Below, piece by piece: positions 32,803 through 41,808 of a DNA stretch of 64,000 nucleotides; within the stretch, counting starts at the first letter, position 1; each line of letters starts with the position of its first letter. The position numbers and the translations under genes were made by a program. The stretch spans positions 32,430 to 96,429 of the forward strand of contig JAFKFN010000015.1 in NCBI GenBank assembly GCA_017308255.1, written 5' to 3'. A model generated the notes under the pieces. That model did not search any database and was not told where the DNA came from. It was given only the letters and a program-made list of their open reading frames with translations. Source of the stretch: Altererythrobacter sp. Lineage in GTDB: Bacteria > Pseudomonadota > Alphaproteobacteria > Sphingomonadales > Sphingomonadaceae.

Positions 32803-34004
32803 GCGACTGCGGGCTCCACCGGCATGGGAGCGCCCTTTATCAGTTCGGCAAGGGAGGACGCGCGCACCTCCGCGCCGCCCTTTTCGGCCTGGGCGAACAT
32901 CTCCGCCTTGTCTTGCGCCCGGCGCGCGGGATCTTTCTCCGACAGGAGCCGCTTGAAATTGGCCGACATCGGTGAGGTCACCTCCAGGAACACGCGGCGC
33001 CGCTCGGCGGCGTAGAAATCGAGCACGCTTTCGCCCGCACGCCCGCCGATCACCGCGCCCAGCGTGTCGGACAGGGCGTCGGCATCGATCACGCCGCCGG
33101 TCAGGCCCAGGCCCCCGCAGGGATTGCAGGCATGGGCGGCATCGCCCGCCAGCAGCACGCGGCCGACCCTGAAACTAGGGACGCAGCGCTGGTGGACGCG
33201 ATAGGGGGAGAAGTTGTCGATCCGATAGGGCACCGAAGGATCGGGCAGGATCGCGGCGAAGCGTTCCGGCAGGCGCTCCAGGATCGATTGCTCGTCCAGC
33301 CCGGCGTCTTCGCCATAAGTCAGCCGCCACAGGTTCTCACGCCCCAGCCGGCCGATCACCGCCCAGTTATCCGGATCGACCACCATGTTGGCATAGCCGA
33401 AACCGAAGTCGAGGAACGGATAGTCGATATTGGTGGCGACGAAGCGATCCGGCCAGGTCATGCCTTCGAACGGCAGGCCGGCGAGCTGGCGCACGGTGGA
33501 GCGCGCGCCGTCCGCGCCGATGACCCAGTGGGCCGAAAAGCGCACTTCGCCTTCGTCCGTATCCGCTGCGAGGCGGACCCCGCGTGCATCCTGCGCCAGC
33601 GCCTTCACGGCGTGGTTCCACAGCACGCGCGCATTCGGCAGGTGATCGAGGTGGGCGATCACCAGTTCCGCCAGGATGTGCTGGCCGAAATGGAGGTTGT
33701 GATCGAACTCCTGCCCTGGCTCCAGCGCATCGCGCATGTCCGAACGCATGACTTCGCCGGTCTCCAGCCAGTGCATCGCGAATTCCGTGGAGGACAGGCC
33801 GATGGCGTGGGCCTCGTCCGCCAGGCCGAGCTTCTTGAGGATCGAGATCGTGGTGTGGAAATAGACCGCCGCGCGCGGCGAGCGCACGACCTCAGGCTCG
33901 CTGTCGAGCACCGTTACCTCGACCCCCTGGCGCGCCAGGCCGAGCGCGGTCAGCAGGCCGACAGGCCCGGCGCCGACGATGATGACCTCGCTGCTCTCGC
34001 TCAC
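32799..34004 (-). CDS. FAD-dependent aromatic monooxygenase (PheA/MhpA-like)
   Basis: A 401-residue flavin hydroxylase. The start is GTG 34004, overlapping the MFS stop (GTGA); the longer frame has no family homology. FAD motifs are VIIVGAGPVGLLTALGLA, VIGADGARSTVRQLAG and GRVLLAGDAAHACNPCGGLGL. It is paralogous to the enzyme at 29869. Coupled to the MFS gene in front and the alpha/beta hydrolase behind, it is likely to hydroxylate an imported aromatic acid or phenol before cleavage. Confidence 0.92.
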   Translation of the reverse strand: MSESSEVIIVGAGPVGLLTALGLARQGVEVTVLDSEPEVVRSPRAAVYFHTTISILKKLGLADEAHAIGLSSTEFAMHWLETGEVMRSDMRDALEPGQEFDHNLHFGQHILAELVIAHLDHLPNARVLWNHAVKALAQDARGVRLAADTDEGEVRFSAHWVIGADGARSTVRQLAGLPFEGMTWPDRFVATNIDYPFLDFGFGYANMVVDPDNWAVIGRLGRENLWRLTYGEDAGLDEQSILERLPERFAAILPDPSVPYRIDNFSPYRVHQRCVPSFRVGRVLLAGDAAHACNPCGGLGLTGGVIDADALSDTLGAVIGGRAGESVLDFYAAERRRVFLEVTSPMSANFKRLLSEKDPARRAQDKAEMFAQAEKGGAEVRASSLAELIKGAPMPVEPAVA

Positions 34005-35290
34005 GCGGCCGCCTCCACCCCGCCGCGCCGCGCCAGCACTTGCGGATTGGTCTCGCGCACGAACAAGGCCGCCACGCCGGCGAACAGCGCCAGCCCGCCT
34101 TGAAGATAGAGCGCGAAGTCGAGCCCGAAGCTGTCGGCCAGCCGCCCAGCCAGCGGCGGGCCGAACACGCCGCCGGTCAACTCCCCGATCATCACCACCA
34201 CGCCCATCGCCGTGGCTGCCTGGGCGCGGCCGACGGTCTCCGTCGGGATCACGCCCATGAACAGCGGGAAAGTGCCGAGCCCCATCCAGCTCACGAACAT
34301 CAACACGGTGAGCCATTGCACCGAGCCCTGGAACCACAGCAAGGCCGCCGGGGCCAGCACCATGAGGAAGGCGAAGGCGATCAGCGGCGGCTTGCGGCCG
34401 ATCCGGTCTGAGATCAGCGCGATCACCACCGCGCCCACCGCCGGGCAGATGCCCACGACGGCCATCACGTTGCTCCAGGTCAGATCGTCATACCCGCGCG
34501 GGCCGTCGAGATAGAGCGGCATGAAGATCGAGCCGACGACGATTGATCCGACCGCGCCGACGCTGACCAGCGAGCACAAGAGGATGTTGCGCTGGGCCAG
34601 CAGTTCGGTGGGAAAGAGCGAGCCGCGGGGGCGTTCTCCCGTTGCGGCCGGGTGCGCGGGCTCGTCCACGAAGCGCCAGATCAGCACCGCCAGGATCAGG
34701 CCCGGGATGCCCGCGATATAGAACGCCGCGTGCCAGTCGTAAGCGGCGGCGATGCGCACCAGGGCATAGGAAGCGAGCGAGGTGCCGACGATCGGGCCGA
34801 ACACGTTCTGCACGATCCCGGCGTTGAGCGCCTGGCGCCGGGGGGCCGAGGCGCCGGCCATGATCGCGAGGCAGATCGGCAGGAACGGCCCTTCGGCCGC
34901 GCCCATGATCAGGCGGGCGGAAACCAGCGTGCCGAAGCTCCACGCCAGGCCCGAAAGTACGGAGCAGATCGAAAACAGCAGCAGTGCGCCGATCAGGAAC
35001 GGCTTGCGCCGCCCGATCGAATCCGACCAGCGGCCGACCAGATAGGCCCCCAGCGCCCAGGTGAGCGAGAGGCCGGAGTTGGCCCAGCCCACCTCTTCAT
35101 TGCTGAGGCCGAGATCGGCTTGCACGAACGGCGCCAGGAACGTCAGCGCCATGCGGTCGAAATAGGCGAAGCCGAAGGCCAGCCCCAGCAGCACCAGCAC
35201 GCGCAATTCGTATCCGGCCGGGCTCAGGCCCCTCTGGTCCGGAGTGTGGCCTGGAGCCGCCTCAGTCGGCAGCGCCGATCCCGTCGCCAT
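34001..35290 (-). CDS. MFS transporter (ACS/aromatic-acid type)
   Basis: A 429-residue membrane protein with about twelve hydrophobic helices. The loop 2-3 motif is LVGRWSDSIGRRKP and the corresponding second-half loop is ISDRIGRKPPL, both characteristic of the major facilitator superfamily. FGFAYFDRMALTFLAPF in helix 1 resembles the anion:cation symporters that import organic and aromatic acids. It is the first gene of a four-gene leftward operon and is divergent from the TonB receptor, giving an outer-plus-inner-membrane import pair. Confidence 0.92.
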   Translation of the reverse strand: MATGSALPTEAAPGHTPDQRGLSPAGYELRVLVLLGLAFGFAYFDRMALTFLAPFVQADLGLSNEEVGWANSGLSLTWALGAYLVGRWSDSIGRRKPFLIGALLLFSICSVLSGLAWSFGTLVSARLIMGAAEGPFLPICLAIMAGASAPRRQALNAGIVQNVFGPIVGTSLASYALVRIAAAYDWHAAFYIAGIPGLILAVLIWRFVDEPAHPAATGERPRGSLFPTELLAQRNILLCSLVSVGAVGSIVVGSIFMPLYLDGPRGYDDLTWSNVMAVVGICPAVGAVVIALISDRIGRKPPLIAFAFLMVLAPAALLWFQGSVQWLTVLMFVSWMGLGTFPLFMGVIPTETVGRAQAATAMGVVVMIGELTGGVFGPPLAGRLADSFGLDFALYLQGGLALFAGVAALFVRETNPQVLARRGGVEAAA

Positions 35291-35654
35291 GTCCTCGTCC
35301 CCGCGTTTTCGGGCAGACTAGGGCTCGGATTTGGTGCTGGCAATGGCCCGCGCGGCGTCCCTTTGCCTTTGCAATACGGCGCCGAAGCGCAATAATCCTA
35401 TTAATTAGCTGGCGAACTGTGTTGCTGGATTGTGACAGTCGGGCAGTTTAGGAGCCATAATTGCGCCGGCCCACCTTTGTCGGCGCCGCGACTTCAGGTA
35501 TTAACGCTTCCGGAGAGGGAGTAATTGCCGACGAAGTCTTTATTTTTCCCGGAAAACTTCCTTAACCATCATATCACCCGGCCGAAGAGCACGGGCGGAG
35601 AATTGGGAGTATCGCCAGATCCCGAGCGGGATCTTGGCAAGGGGAGGATGCCTG
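35291..35654. promoter_or_regulatory. Divergent control region between MFS operon and TonB receptor gene
   Basis: 364 bases, AT-richer than its surroundings. A possible rightward promoter has GTGACA near 35433 and CATAAT about 18 bases downstream. The stretch also carries a run TTTATTTTTCCCGG near 35539. A palindrome (35614-35638) abuts the receptor's ribosome site. As the only non-coding DNA between two divergent transport genes, it is the likely binding region of the locus regulator; no operator could be identified with confidence. Confidence 0.45.
35614..35638 (+). promoter_or_regulatory. Palindrome abutting the TonB-receptor ribosome site
   Basis: AGATCCCG-AG-CGGGATCT is an 18-base perfect palindrome, extended by GCCA/TGGC with one bulged base. 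It ends one base before AAGGGGAGG (35639-35647). In RNA the hairpin would sit directly against the ribosome site; in DNA it could be an operator. Confidence 0.5.
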
Positions 35655-38264
35655 ATGAAGTTCAAGACGCTCGGTGTCGTGTCGTCGCTCGCCATCGTGG
35701 CGGGCCTGGCCGTGCCCGCCCATGCCCAGGACAACAACTCGGCCCAGGCCGAAGCCTCGCAAGACAGCCAGACTGAAAACCGCACCAATGTCATCACCGT
35801 GACGGCGGAGTTTCGCGCAGCCAATCTGCAGGATACGCCGATCGCGATCACGGCGGTCAATTCCGAGATGCTGGAAGCCCGCGGGCAGACCGACATTTCG
35901 CAGGTTGCCGCCCAGGCGCCGAACGTCACGCTGACGCCGCAGCCGCAGAACGGCGGCGCCGGCCTCATCGCCTATATCCGCGGCGTGGGACAGACGGACT
36001 TCAACTACGCGCTGGACCCCGGCGTCGGCATCTATGTCGATGACGTGTTCATCCCCACGCTGTCGAGCTCGCTGCTCGAACTGATGGACCTCGACCGGAT
36101 CGAGATCCTGCGCGGGCCGCAGGGCACGCTGGCGGGCAAGAACTCCATCGGCGGCGCGATCAAGCTGTTCTCGCAAAAGCCGCGTGGCGACGGCTCGGGC
36201 ACGATGGAAGTGACTTACGGCTCATACAACCGGATCGACGTGCGCGGCATGGCGGATTTCCGGATCAACGACCAGCTCTCGGCCCGCGTCTCGGGCATCG
36301 GGAAGGGGCGTGACGGCTATCTCGATCTGCTCGACTACGGCGTCGCCCATCCCAACGAGAATGTTCCCGCCAACAGCGCGCGCGGCGCCTATCCGGTGGT
36401 CGGCACGCAAGGGGGCCAGTCGATCATCGCCGGCCGCCTGGCCTTGCGGTGGGAGCCGATCAGCACGGTGGAAGTGAACCTTTCCGCCGATTACACGCGC
36501 GAACGCTCGGAACCGCAGCCCACGGTGCTGCTGGCCGCCGGCCTTCCGCAGAGTGCGACCAACCCCGAGTTCACCCCCTCGGCCGCGCCCGGCGATGCCA
36601 ATGTCTTCCCCGCCATGGGGCCCGGTCCCGGACAGCCGGCCTGGCTTGCGGGCAAGGATGGAACCCCGATCCCTTTCGACTGCCGTTTCGTCCCCGCCGG
36701 GCCGTATAGCTGCGACGCGCTCAGCTCCAGCGTCTATGACGGCGATCGGCGCTTCATCAGCTACGCCAATTTCCTCGACGGCACGGCGCCCAGCAGCCAG
36801 GCGCCGTTCAAGCCTTATGCGGCGCTCCAGAATCAGGATTTCAACGGCTGGGGCGTCATGGGCAATGTCAGGGTGGACCTGACGGACGACATGCAGCTCT
36901 ACTGGATCGGCGCCTGGCGTGAATATACCACCAAGTTCGGCCAGGATCAGGACGCCTCGACCGTGCCGATCGCCCAGCTTGACAACCGCCTGGATCACCG
37001 GGCGTGGAGCCAGGAACTGCGCCTCAACGGTGAATTCGGCGATGGCCTGCTCGAATATACCCTGGGCGGGTTCTACATGGATCAGAAGGGCAGCTATACC
37101 GCCCGCGTCGATCTGAACTATGCCGGGATCGACTTCCTCCATGGGCCGGACACCACGCCTTCGACGTCCAAGGCGCTGTTCGTCAACGCCGTGCTGCATC
37201 CGACCGAGGCCTGGTCGATCTCCGGTGGCCTGCGCCGCTCGTGGGACGAAAAGACCTATACTTACTTCCGGCGTAACCCGGACGGCACGATACCGCCGCC
37301 GTGCGAATTGTTCGTCAATCCGGAGTATGACGGGTTCCCCGCGCCGACGGCGATCGGCAACAGCCCGAATTGCCTGCTCAACGGAATTTTCGATCTCGCG
37401 GGCGAGTTCAAGGGCAAGCGGTGGGATTGGCGCGTGGTCACCGACTACCGCTTTACGGACGAATTCCTGGCCTATGCCTCGATCGCGACCGGTTACAAGG
37501 GCGGCGGCGTCAACCCGCGGCCGTTCTTCGGCCCGGCGACGGGCGATTGCCCGCCGTTCCAGTTCGACTCGGAAGGGCACGTGGTGCCCACGGCGCCTTG
37601 CAACCAGGTGCTTCCGTTCAATCCGGAAACGATCACCACTTACGAAATCGGCTTCAAGACCGACCTGTTCGATCGGCGCATGCGGTTGAACGGCGCAGCG
37701 TTCTACAACGATTACAATGACATCATCTTCACACTTTCGGCCTGTCCTTCCTCGCCGTGCCTGCGGCCGACCAACGTCGGCAAGGCCAAGGTAAAGGGCT
37801 TCGAGCTGGAGACGACGATCTATCCGGTCGACAACCTGTCGCTCGATGGGTCGGTGAGCTACATCAATGTCAATTATGACGAGGCTTCGGTCGCCGCGGC
37901 GGGCCTCAACGGCAGCGAAACCTTCCCGTACACGCCGGATTGGACTTACAGCTTCGGCATCCAGTACGATTACGACATCGGCCCGGGCACCATCGCCGCG
38001 CGGTTCGACGGCTCTTACCGTTCGAAGATCTTCACCGAGACGACGAACTCGCCATGGAGCGAGATCGACAGCCGGTTCCTCGGCAACGCCCGGCTGACCT
38101 ACACCACGGCGGATTCCGATTGGCGCGTCTCGCTCGAAGTGCAGAACCTGTTCGACAAGTACTACTTCCTCAGCGTGAGCGACGTCACCACCTCGCTCGG
38201 CGCGGTGACCGGCGTGCCCGGCCTCCCGCGCACCTGGGCGCTGTCGGTGAAGCGCAACTTCTGA
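35655..38264 (+). CDS. TonB-dependent outer-membrane receptor
   Basis: An 869-residue outer-membrane receptor. The signal peptide is MKFKTLGVVSSLAIVAGLAV with cleavage after AHA. A TonB-box-like NVITVTA is at about 44-50. The plug domain (about 55-180) includes LQDTPIAITAV, GGAGLIAYIRGVGQ and RIEILRGPQGTLAGKNSIGG. The rest is a 22-strand barrel ending in ALSVKRNF with the C-terminal aromatic. It belongs to the sphingomonad class used for aromatics and other xenobiotics rather than classic siderophore receptors. ATG 35655 follows GGGGAGG and a leader hairpin, and a strong terminator follows the gene. Confidence 0.95.
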   Translation: MKFKTLGVVSSLAIVAGLAVPAHAQDNNSAQAEASQDSQTENRTNVITVTAEFRAANLQDTPIAITAVNSEMLEARGQTDISQVAAQAPNVTLTPQPQNGGAGLIAYIRGVGQTDFNYALDPGVGIYVDDVFIPTLSSSLLELMDLDRIEILRGPQGTLAGKNSIGGAIKLFSQKPRGDGSGTMEVTYGSYNRIDVRGMADFRINDQLSARVSGIGKGRDGYLDLLDYGVAHPNENVPANSARGAYPVVGTQGGQSIIAGRLALRWEPISTVEVNLSADYTRERSEPQPTVLLAAGLPQSATNPEFTPSAAPGDANVFPAMGPGPGQPAWLAGKDGTPIPFDCRFVPAGPYSCDALSSSVYDGDRRFISYANFLDGTAPSSQAPFKPYAALQNQDFNGWGVMGNVRVDLTDDMQLYWIGAWREYTTKFGQDQDASTVPIAQLDNRLDHRAWSQELRLNGEFGDGLLEYTLGGFYMDQKGSYTARVDLNYAGIDFLHGPDTTPSTSKALFVNAVLHPTEAWSISGGLRRSWDEKTYTYFRRNPDGTIPPPCELFVNPEYDGFPAPTAIGNSPNCLLNGIFDLAGEFKGKRWDWRVVTDYRFTDEFLAYASIATGYKGGGVNPRPFFGPATGDCPPFQFDSEGHVVPTAPCNQVLPFNPETITTYEIGFKTDLFDRRMRLNGAAFYNDYNDIIFTLSACPSSPCLRPTNVGKAKVKGFELETTIYPVDNLSLDGSVSYINVNYDEASVAAAGLNGSETFPYTPDWTYSFGIQYDYDIGPGTIAARFDGSYRSKIFTETTNSPWSEIDSRFLGNARLTYTTADSDWRVSLEVQNLFDKYYFLSVSDVTTSLGAVTGVPGLPRTWALSVKRNF

Positions 38265-38293
38265 TCGAGCTTGCACGAGGGTCGCATAAAAGA

Positions 38294-38327
38294 GGGGCGC
38301 GGGTTTTGGCCCGCGCCCCTTTCTTTT
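38294..38327 (+). terminator. Rho-independent terminator of the TonB receptor gene
   Basis: GGGGCGCGGG-TTTTGG-CCCGCGCCCC (10-bp GC stem, 38294-38319) is followed by TTTCTTTT. It lies 30 bases after the receptor stop and also ahead of the convergent ihfB end. Confidence 0.93.
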
Positions 38328-38371
38328 GTCCTAAGCAAGAGAATGCCGCGCGCTCGCGGCCCAGCCCGTGC

Positions 38372-38653
38372 CTAGCCGGCGTTGAGCCGCTCGCGCATTT
38401 CCTTGCCGGGCTTGAAATAGGGCACGCTTTTCTCCGGCACATCGACCGAATCGCCCGTGCGTGGGTTGCGGCCGATGCGCGCTTCGCGCTTGCGGGTGGA
38501 GAAAGTGCCGAAACCGCGCAGCTCCACTCGTCCGCCTTCGGCCAGGCGCGTCGAAATTTCCTCGAAGAAGATATCGACGACCTGTTCGACCTCTTCCGGC
38601 CGAAGATCGGGATTGTCGTTGCACAAGGCCTGGAGGAGTTCGGATCTTATCAT
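38372..38653 (-). CDS. ihfB: Integration host factor beta subunit
   Basis: A 93-residue HU/IHF-family DNA-bending protein. MIRSELLQALCNDNPDLRPE opens it, the body includes GGRVELRGFGTFSTRKREAR, and the DNA-contact arm is IGRNPRTGDSVDVPEKSVPYFKPGKE, with the proline that intercalates into DNA in the RNPRTG turn. Length and the VDVPEK sequence fit IhfB rather than HU. ATG 38653 has AAGGATAT upstream. It would pair with IhfA encoded elsewhere. It lies downstream of a GntR regulator on the same strand with a 160-base gap that probably holds its promoter. Confidence 0.94.
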   Translation of the reverse strand: MIRSELLQALCNDNPDLRPEEVEQVVDIFFEEISTRLAEGGRVELRGFGTFSTRKREARIGRNPRTGDSVDVPEKSVPYFKPGKEMRERLNAG

Positions 38654-38813
38654 CGATATCCTTATCCGGCCGAAATTCGGCACGGTCCGCCAGCCGCCGG
38701 CCCGATTTCCGTGCAGCTGGATGTCCCCGACCCTGATCGCAATTTGACAGAGAGCCCGCCGCTGCGCAATCGACTCCCGCAAAAAGTTGCCAAAGAGCAA
38801 GTTGGCTGCGTTT

Positions 38814-39152
38814 TCAAGCCTCGTCGAGCACTTCGGCGGGCGCGATACCCAGCCGCTCCATCCGCTGGCGGATCTGCGGCCACTCCTGTTCCAGGAACTG
38901 GGCGCGTTCGGCGGAACGCAGCTGTTCCGCCGCGCCTTCGCGCACGAACATGCCCACCCCGCGCTGGACGCGAATCAGCCCATCGGCCTGGAATTGCTGG
39001 TAAGCCTTGGCCACCGTCAGCGGATTGGCCCCCTGCTCTGCGGCAAAGGCGCGCACCGATGGCAGCATTTCCCCTTCGGCATAGCGCCCGTCGATGATCG
39101 CGGCGGCGATCTCGTCACGCAGGCGCAGATAGACGGGGCGATTGTCAGCCAT
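38814..39152 (-). CDS. GntR-family regulator, YtrA-type (short)
   Basis: A 112-residue protein consisting of a winged helix (PVYLRLRDEIAAAIIDGRYA to ANPLTVAKAYQQFQADGLI) and a short helical tail without a ligand domain, which is the YtrA subfamily layout. Such regulators often control adjacent ABC transporters; none is present here, and the divergent neighbour is a POT peptide transporter 145 bases away. Control of that transporter is possible but unproven. Confidence 0.9.
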   Translation of the reverse strand: MADNRPVYLRLRDEIAAAIIDGRYAEGEMLPSVRAFAAEQGANPLTVAKAYQQFQADGLIRVQRGVGMFVREGAAEQLRSAERAQFLEQEWPQIRQRMERLGIAPAEVLDEA

Positions 39153-39296
39153 TAGTGATATAGTGGCATAATACAGCGCAGCGGGTCAACCCCCGCGTGG
39201 CTGGGACAACGGTTTCCCTTGCAACGAAAGCCGCTTCACATGGATGAAACATCCGTTAGGGTGCGGCACTTCGGCAAGCGGGGATTGCGAGGGACG

Positions 39297-40904
39297 ATGG
39301 CGAGCCAATACGCGCAGAGTGGTGACGCGCGGGGGACGATCCTGGGCCACCCCAAGGGCCTGTTCGTGCTGTTCTTCGCCGAGATGTGGGAGCGCTTTTC
39401 CTATTACGGGATGCGCGCCCTGCTGATCTTCTATCTCACGAAGCACTGGCTCTATTCAGATGGCCGCGCCTCGCTGATCTACGGCGCCTATACCTCGCTG
39501 GTCTATATCACCCCGGTGCTCGGCGGCTGGCTGGCCGATCGTTATCTGGGACAGCGCAAGGCGGTGCTGTTCGGCGCCGTGGTGCTGACGCTGGGCCACT
39601 TCCTGATGGCGATCGAGGGATCGGGCGGGCAGACGGACCCGACGATCAACGTGTTCTGGCTGGCGCTCAGCTTCATCATCGTCGGCTCCGGGTTCCTCAA
39701 GGGGAACATCTCGGTCATCGTCGGCCAGCTCTATCCGCTCACCGATGTGCGGCGCGATGGCGCCTATACCATCTTCTACATGGGCATTAACCTGGGCTCG
39801 CTGATCGGCGTGCTGATCGCCGGCTACCTGGGCGAAACCTATGGCTGGAGCTACGGCTTCGGCGCGGCCGGCGTGGGCATGCTGCTGGGCCTGCTGGTGT
39901 TCATCTGGGGCAAGCCGCTGCTGCTCGGCCGGGGCGAGGCGCCTTCCGACGAATTGCTGGCGAAGCCCGTGGCCGGCGTGAAGCTGGAATGGTGGCTCTA
40001 TGCGGTCGGCCTGGGGGCCATCGCCGTGCTTTGGGTACTGGTGCAGTTGCAGGAACTGGTCGGCTGGATGCTGCTGATCTCCGGCGCGCTGCTGCTGGGC
40101 TATATCGCCTGGATCGCCTTCACCAAGCTCGCCCGCGAGGAACGGGACCGGATGCTGGTGATCATCTTCCTGCTGCTGCTGCAACCGGTGTTCTGGGGCC
40201 TGTTCGAGCAGGCCGGCGCCTCGGTGAACCTGTTCACCGACCGGCACGTGGACCGGATACTGCTGGGCTGGGAAGTGCCGACCACCTGGTTCCAGTCGGT
40301 CAACGCCGCCTTCATCATCCTGCTCGGGCCCCTGTTCGCGTGGCTGTGGACCGCGCTTGGCCGCCGGGGGCTGGAACCTTCGACGCCGGCCAAGTTCGGC
40401 CTGGCCATCGTGCAGGTGGGGCTCGGCTTCCTGCTGCTGGTGTGGGGCACGCAGGCCATGGGCGTCAGCGCGCAGACCTCGATGTGGCTGATCGTGCTGC
40501 TCTACCTGCTGCACACCACGGGCGAGCTGTGCCTTTCGCCTGTCGGCCTTTCGGCGATGAACCGCCTGGCGCCATTGCATATGGCCGGGCTGATTATGGG
40601 GGCGTGGTTCTTTGCCACGGCGGGCGGCAATTTCGTGGCCGGGAAGCTCTCCGAACTCACCGGCGCGGAGAACGCGACGAGCGGTGAAGGCGCCAAGGAA
40701 CTGTTCCTAGACGTGTGGTCCAGCGTCGGCTGGGTGGCCGTGGGGATCGGCGTACTGGTGCTGCTGCTCAGCCCCTTCGTGAAGAAGCTGATGCACGTCG
40801 ATACGCTGAAGGATCACGAGGCGGGCGATGCCCTGCTGGGCGATGGGGAAGTCGGCGAGCCGCAGGCGCCCGGCGCCCATCCCGCCACGCGCCCGGCCGG
40901 CTGA
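39297..40904 (+). CDS. POT/PTR2 family proton-dependent peptide transporter
   Basis: A 535-residue inner-membrane carrier with about 12-14 helices. Landmarks are FFAEMWERFSYYGMRALLIFY in helix 1 (the ExxERFxYY motif of proton coupling) and the PTR2 signature FYMGINLGSLIGVLIAGYLG. A later LTGAEN and a polar tail end the protein. It imports di- and tripeptides. The start at ATG 39297 aligns with the family; the upstream frame gives a long non-homologous extension. It fits with the several peptidases in the window. Confidence 0.93.
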   Translation: MASQYAQSGDARGTILGHPKGLFVLFFAEMWERFSYYGMRALLIFYLTKHWLYSDGRASLIYGAYTSLVYITPVLGGWLADRYLGQRKAVLFGAVVLTLGHFLMAIEGSGGQTDPTINVFWLALSFIIVGSGFLKGNISVIVGQLYPLTDVRRDGAYTIFYMGINLGSLIGVLIAGYLGETYGWSYGFGAAGVGMLLGLLVFIWGKPLLLGRGEAPSDELLAKPVAGVKLEWWLYAVGLGAIAVLWVLVQLQELVGWMLLISGALLLGYIAWIAFTKLAREERDRMLVIIFLLLLQPVFWGLFEQAGASVNLFTDRHVDRILLGWEVPTTWFQSVNAAFIILLGPLFAWLWTALGRRGLEPSTPAKFGLAIVQVGLGFLLLVWGTQAMGVSAQTSMWLIVLLYLLHTTGELCLSPVGLSAMNRLAPLHMAGLIMGAWFFATAGGNFVAGKLSELTGAENATSGEGAKELFLDVWSSVGWVAVGIGVLVLLLSPFVKKLMHVDTLKDHEAGDALLGDGEVGEPQAPGAHPATRPAG

Positions 40905-40910
40905 GCCGAC

Positions 40911-41738
40911 TCAGGGCGTGGCGGCGTCGAGCGGCGGGGGCACGAGGAACCAGCCACTGCCGATCATTCCTTCGAGGCCCGGCGCCCCACTGGGATCGCG
41001 CAGGTAATCGTACAGCTCGTCGAAATCGCCGCGCTGGTCGCCGGCGATGGCCACGATGCAGACATCCGCATTGGCCTGTTCGCGCAGCGTCTGCTTGCGA
41101 TCCTCGCCATTGCGGATGAGCAGGAATTGGTCCTTGCCGTCCGCGTCCAGGCCGCTGGCGCGCAGCGTGCCCGCCACTTCGCCCACGCGCGACGCGGGCA
41201 AGTCCGCCAGCCACAGCACCACGATCCCCGCCTTCCGCAATGCGGCCAGCCCCGTGGCCAGGCCGGGCGATGGCCGCAGGGCCGGGTCGGGCGCGAAGGG
41301 GGTTTCCGCCTTGTCGAGATCGATCACCACCGCCGGGAAGCGCGTGATGCAAGAGCGCCGTCTGGGCGTCGTCAGCAGGCCATCGGGCACGAGCAGCGTG
41401 GATTCCGGCCGCTCCGCCTCGGCCAGCGCGGCGCCCTGGGCCAGCGCATAATCGAGGAACGGTTGCCAGGGGCTGCGGCCGGTCAGATCCATCGGGGTCG
41501 GCGCCGGCAGCTCGGTGAGGGTCGTCACCGTGATATGCTCCGGCAAGTCTGCCGCCGACGCCGCTTCCACCGGCGTTGCCGCGTGCACGAAAGCGCCCTC
41601 TTGCCGCGCATAGAGCGTGCCCCCGGCGAGAAGCGGAATCGCCACCACCGCGGCGCAGCCGGAAAGCAGCGGCAGGAGCGCGAGAACCGCCAGAGGGCCC
41701 ATCCGTCTCCGGCGCGTGGTCACGGGCGAAGCTGTCAT
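40911..41738 (-). CDS. Predicted lipoprotein of the HAD acid-phosphatase-like group
   Basis: A 275-residue exported protein. A basic start is followed by LAVLALLPLLSGCAAVVAIP with a lipobox cysteine at about residue 28, predicting a lipoprotein. The core resembles class B/OlpA-type HAD phosphatases: FPAVVIDLDKAETPF (motif 1), GIVVLWLADLP (motif 2 region), LIRNGEDRKQTLREQA (motif 3 Lys) and CIVAIAGDQRGDFDELYDYL (motif 4). Motif 1 has DLDK where most have DxDxT, so activity is uncertain. ATG 41738 has no clear ribosome site. It converges with the POT gene with a gap of six bases. Confidence 0.75.
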   Translation of the reverse strand: MTASPVTTRRRRMGPLAVLALLPLLSGCAAVVAIPLLAGGTLYARQEGAFVHAATPVEAASAADLPEHITVTTLTELPAPTPMDLTGRSPWQPFLDYALAQGAALAEAERPESTLLVPDGLLTTPRRRSCITRFPAVVIDLDKAETPFAPDPALRPSPGLATGLAALRKAGIVVLWLADLPASRVGEVAGTLRASGLDADGKDQFLLIRNGEDRKQTLREQANADVCIVAIAGDQRGDFDELYDYLRDPSGAPGLEGMIGSGWFLVPPPLDAATP

Positions 41739-41808
41739 CGCGCCGCACAATACTCGATCGCGCGGCAGCCTCAATTCCTGCGCGGACGCCGATCGCGCCC
41801 GTGCCCGA

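Noticed and set aside
36222-38276. 684-codon minus-strand ORF over the TonB receptor
   Set aside because: Shadow of a well-supported receptor gene with plug, barrel and terminator.
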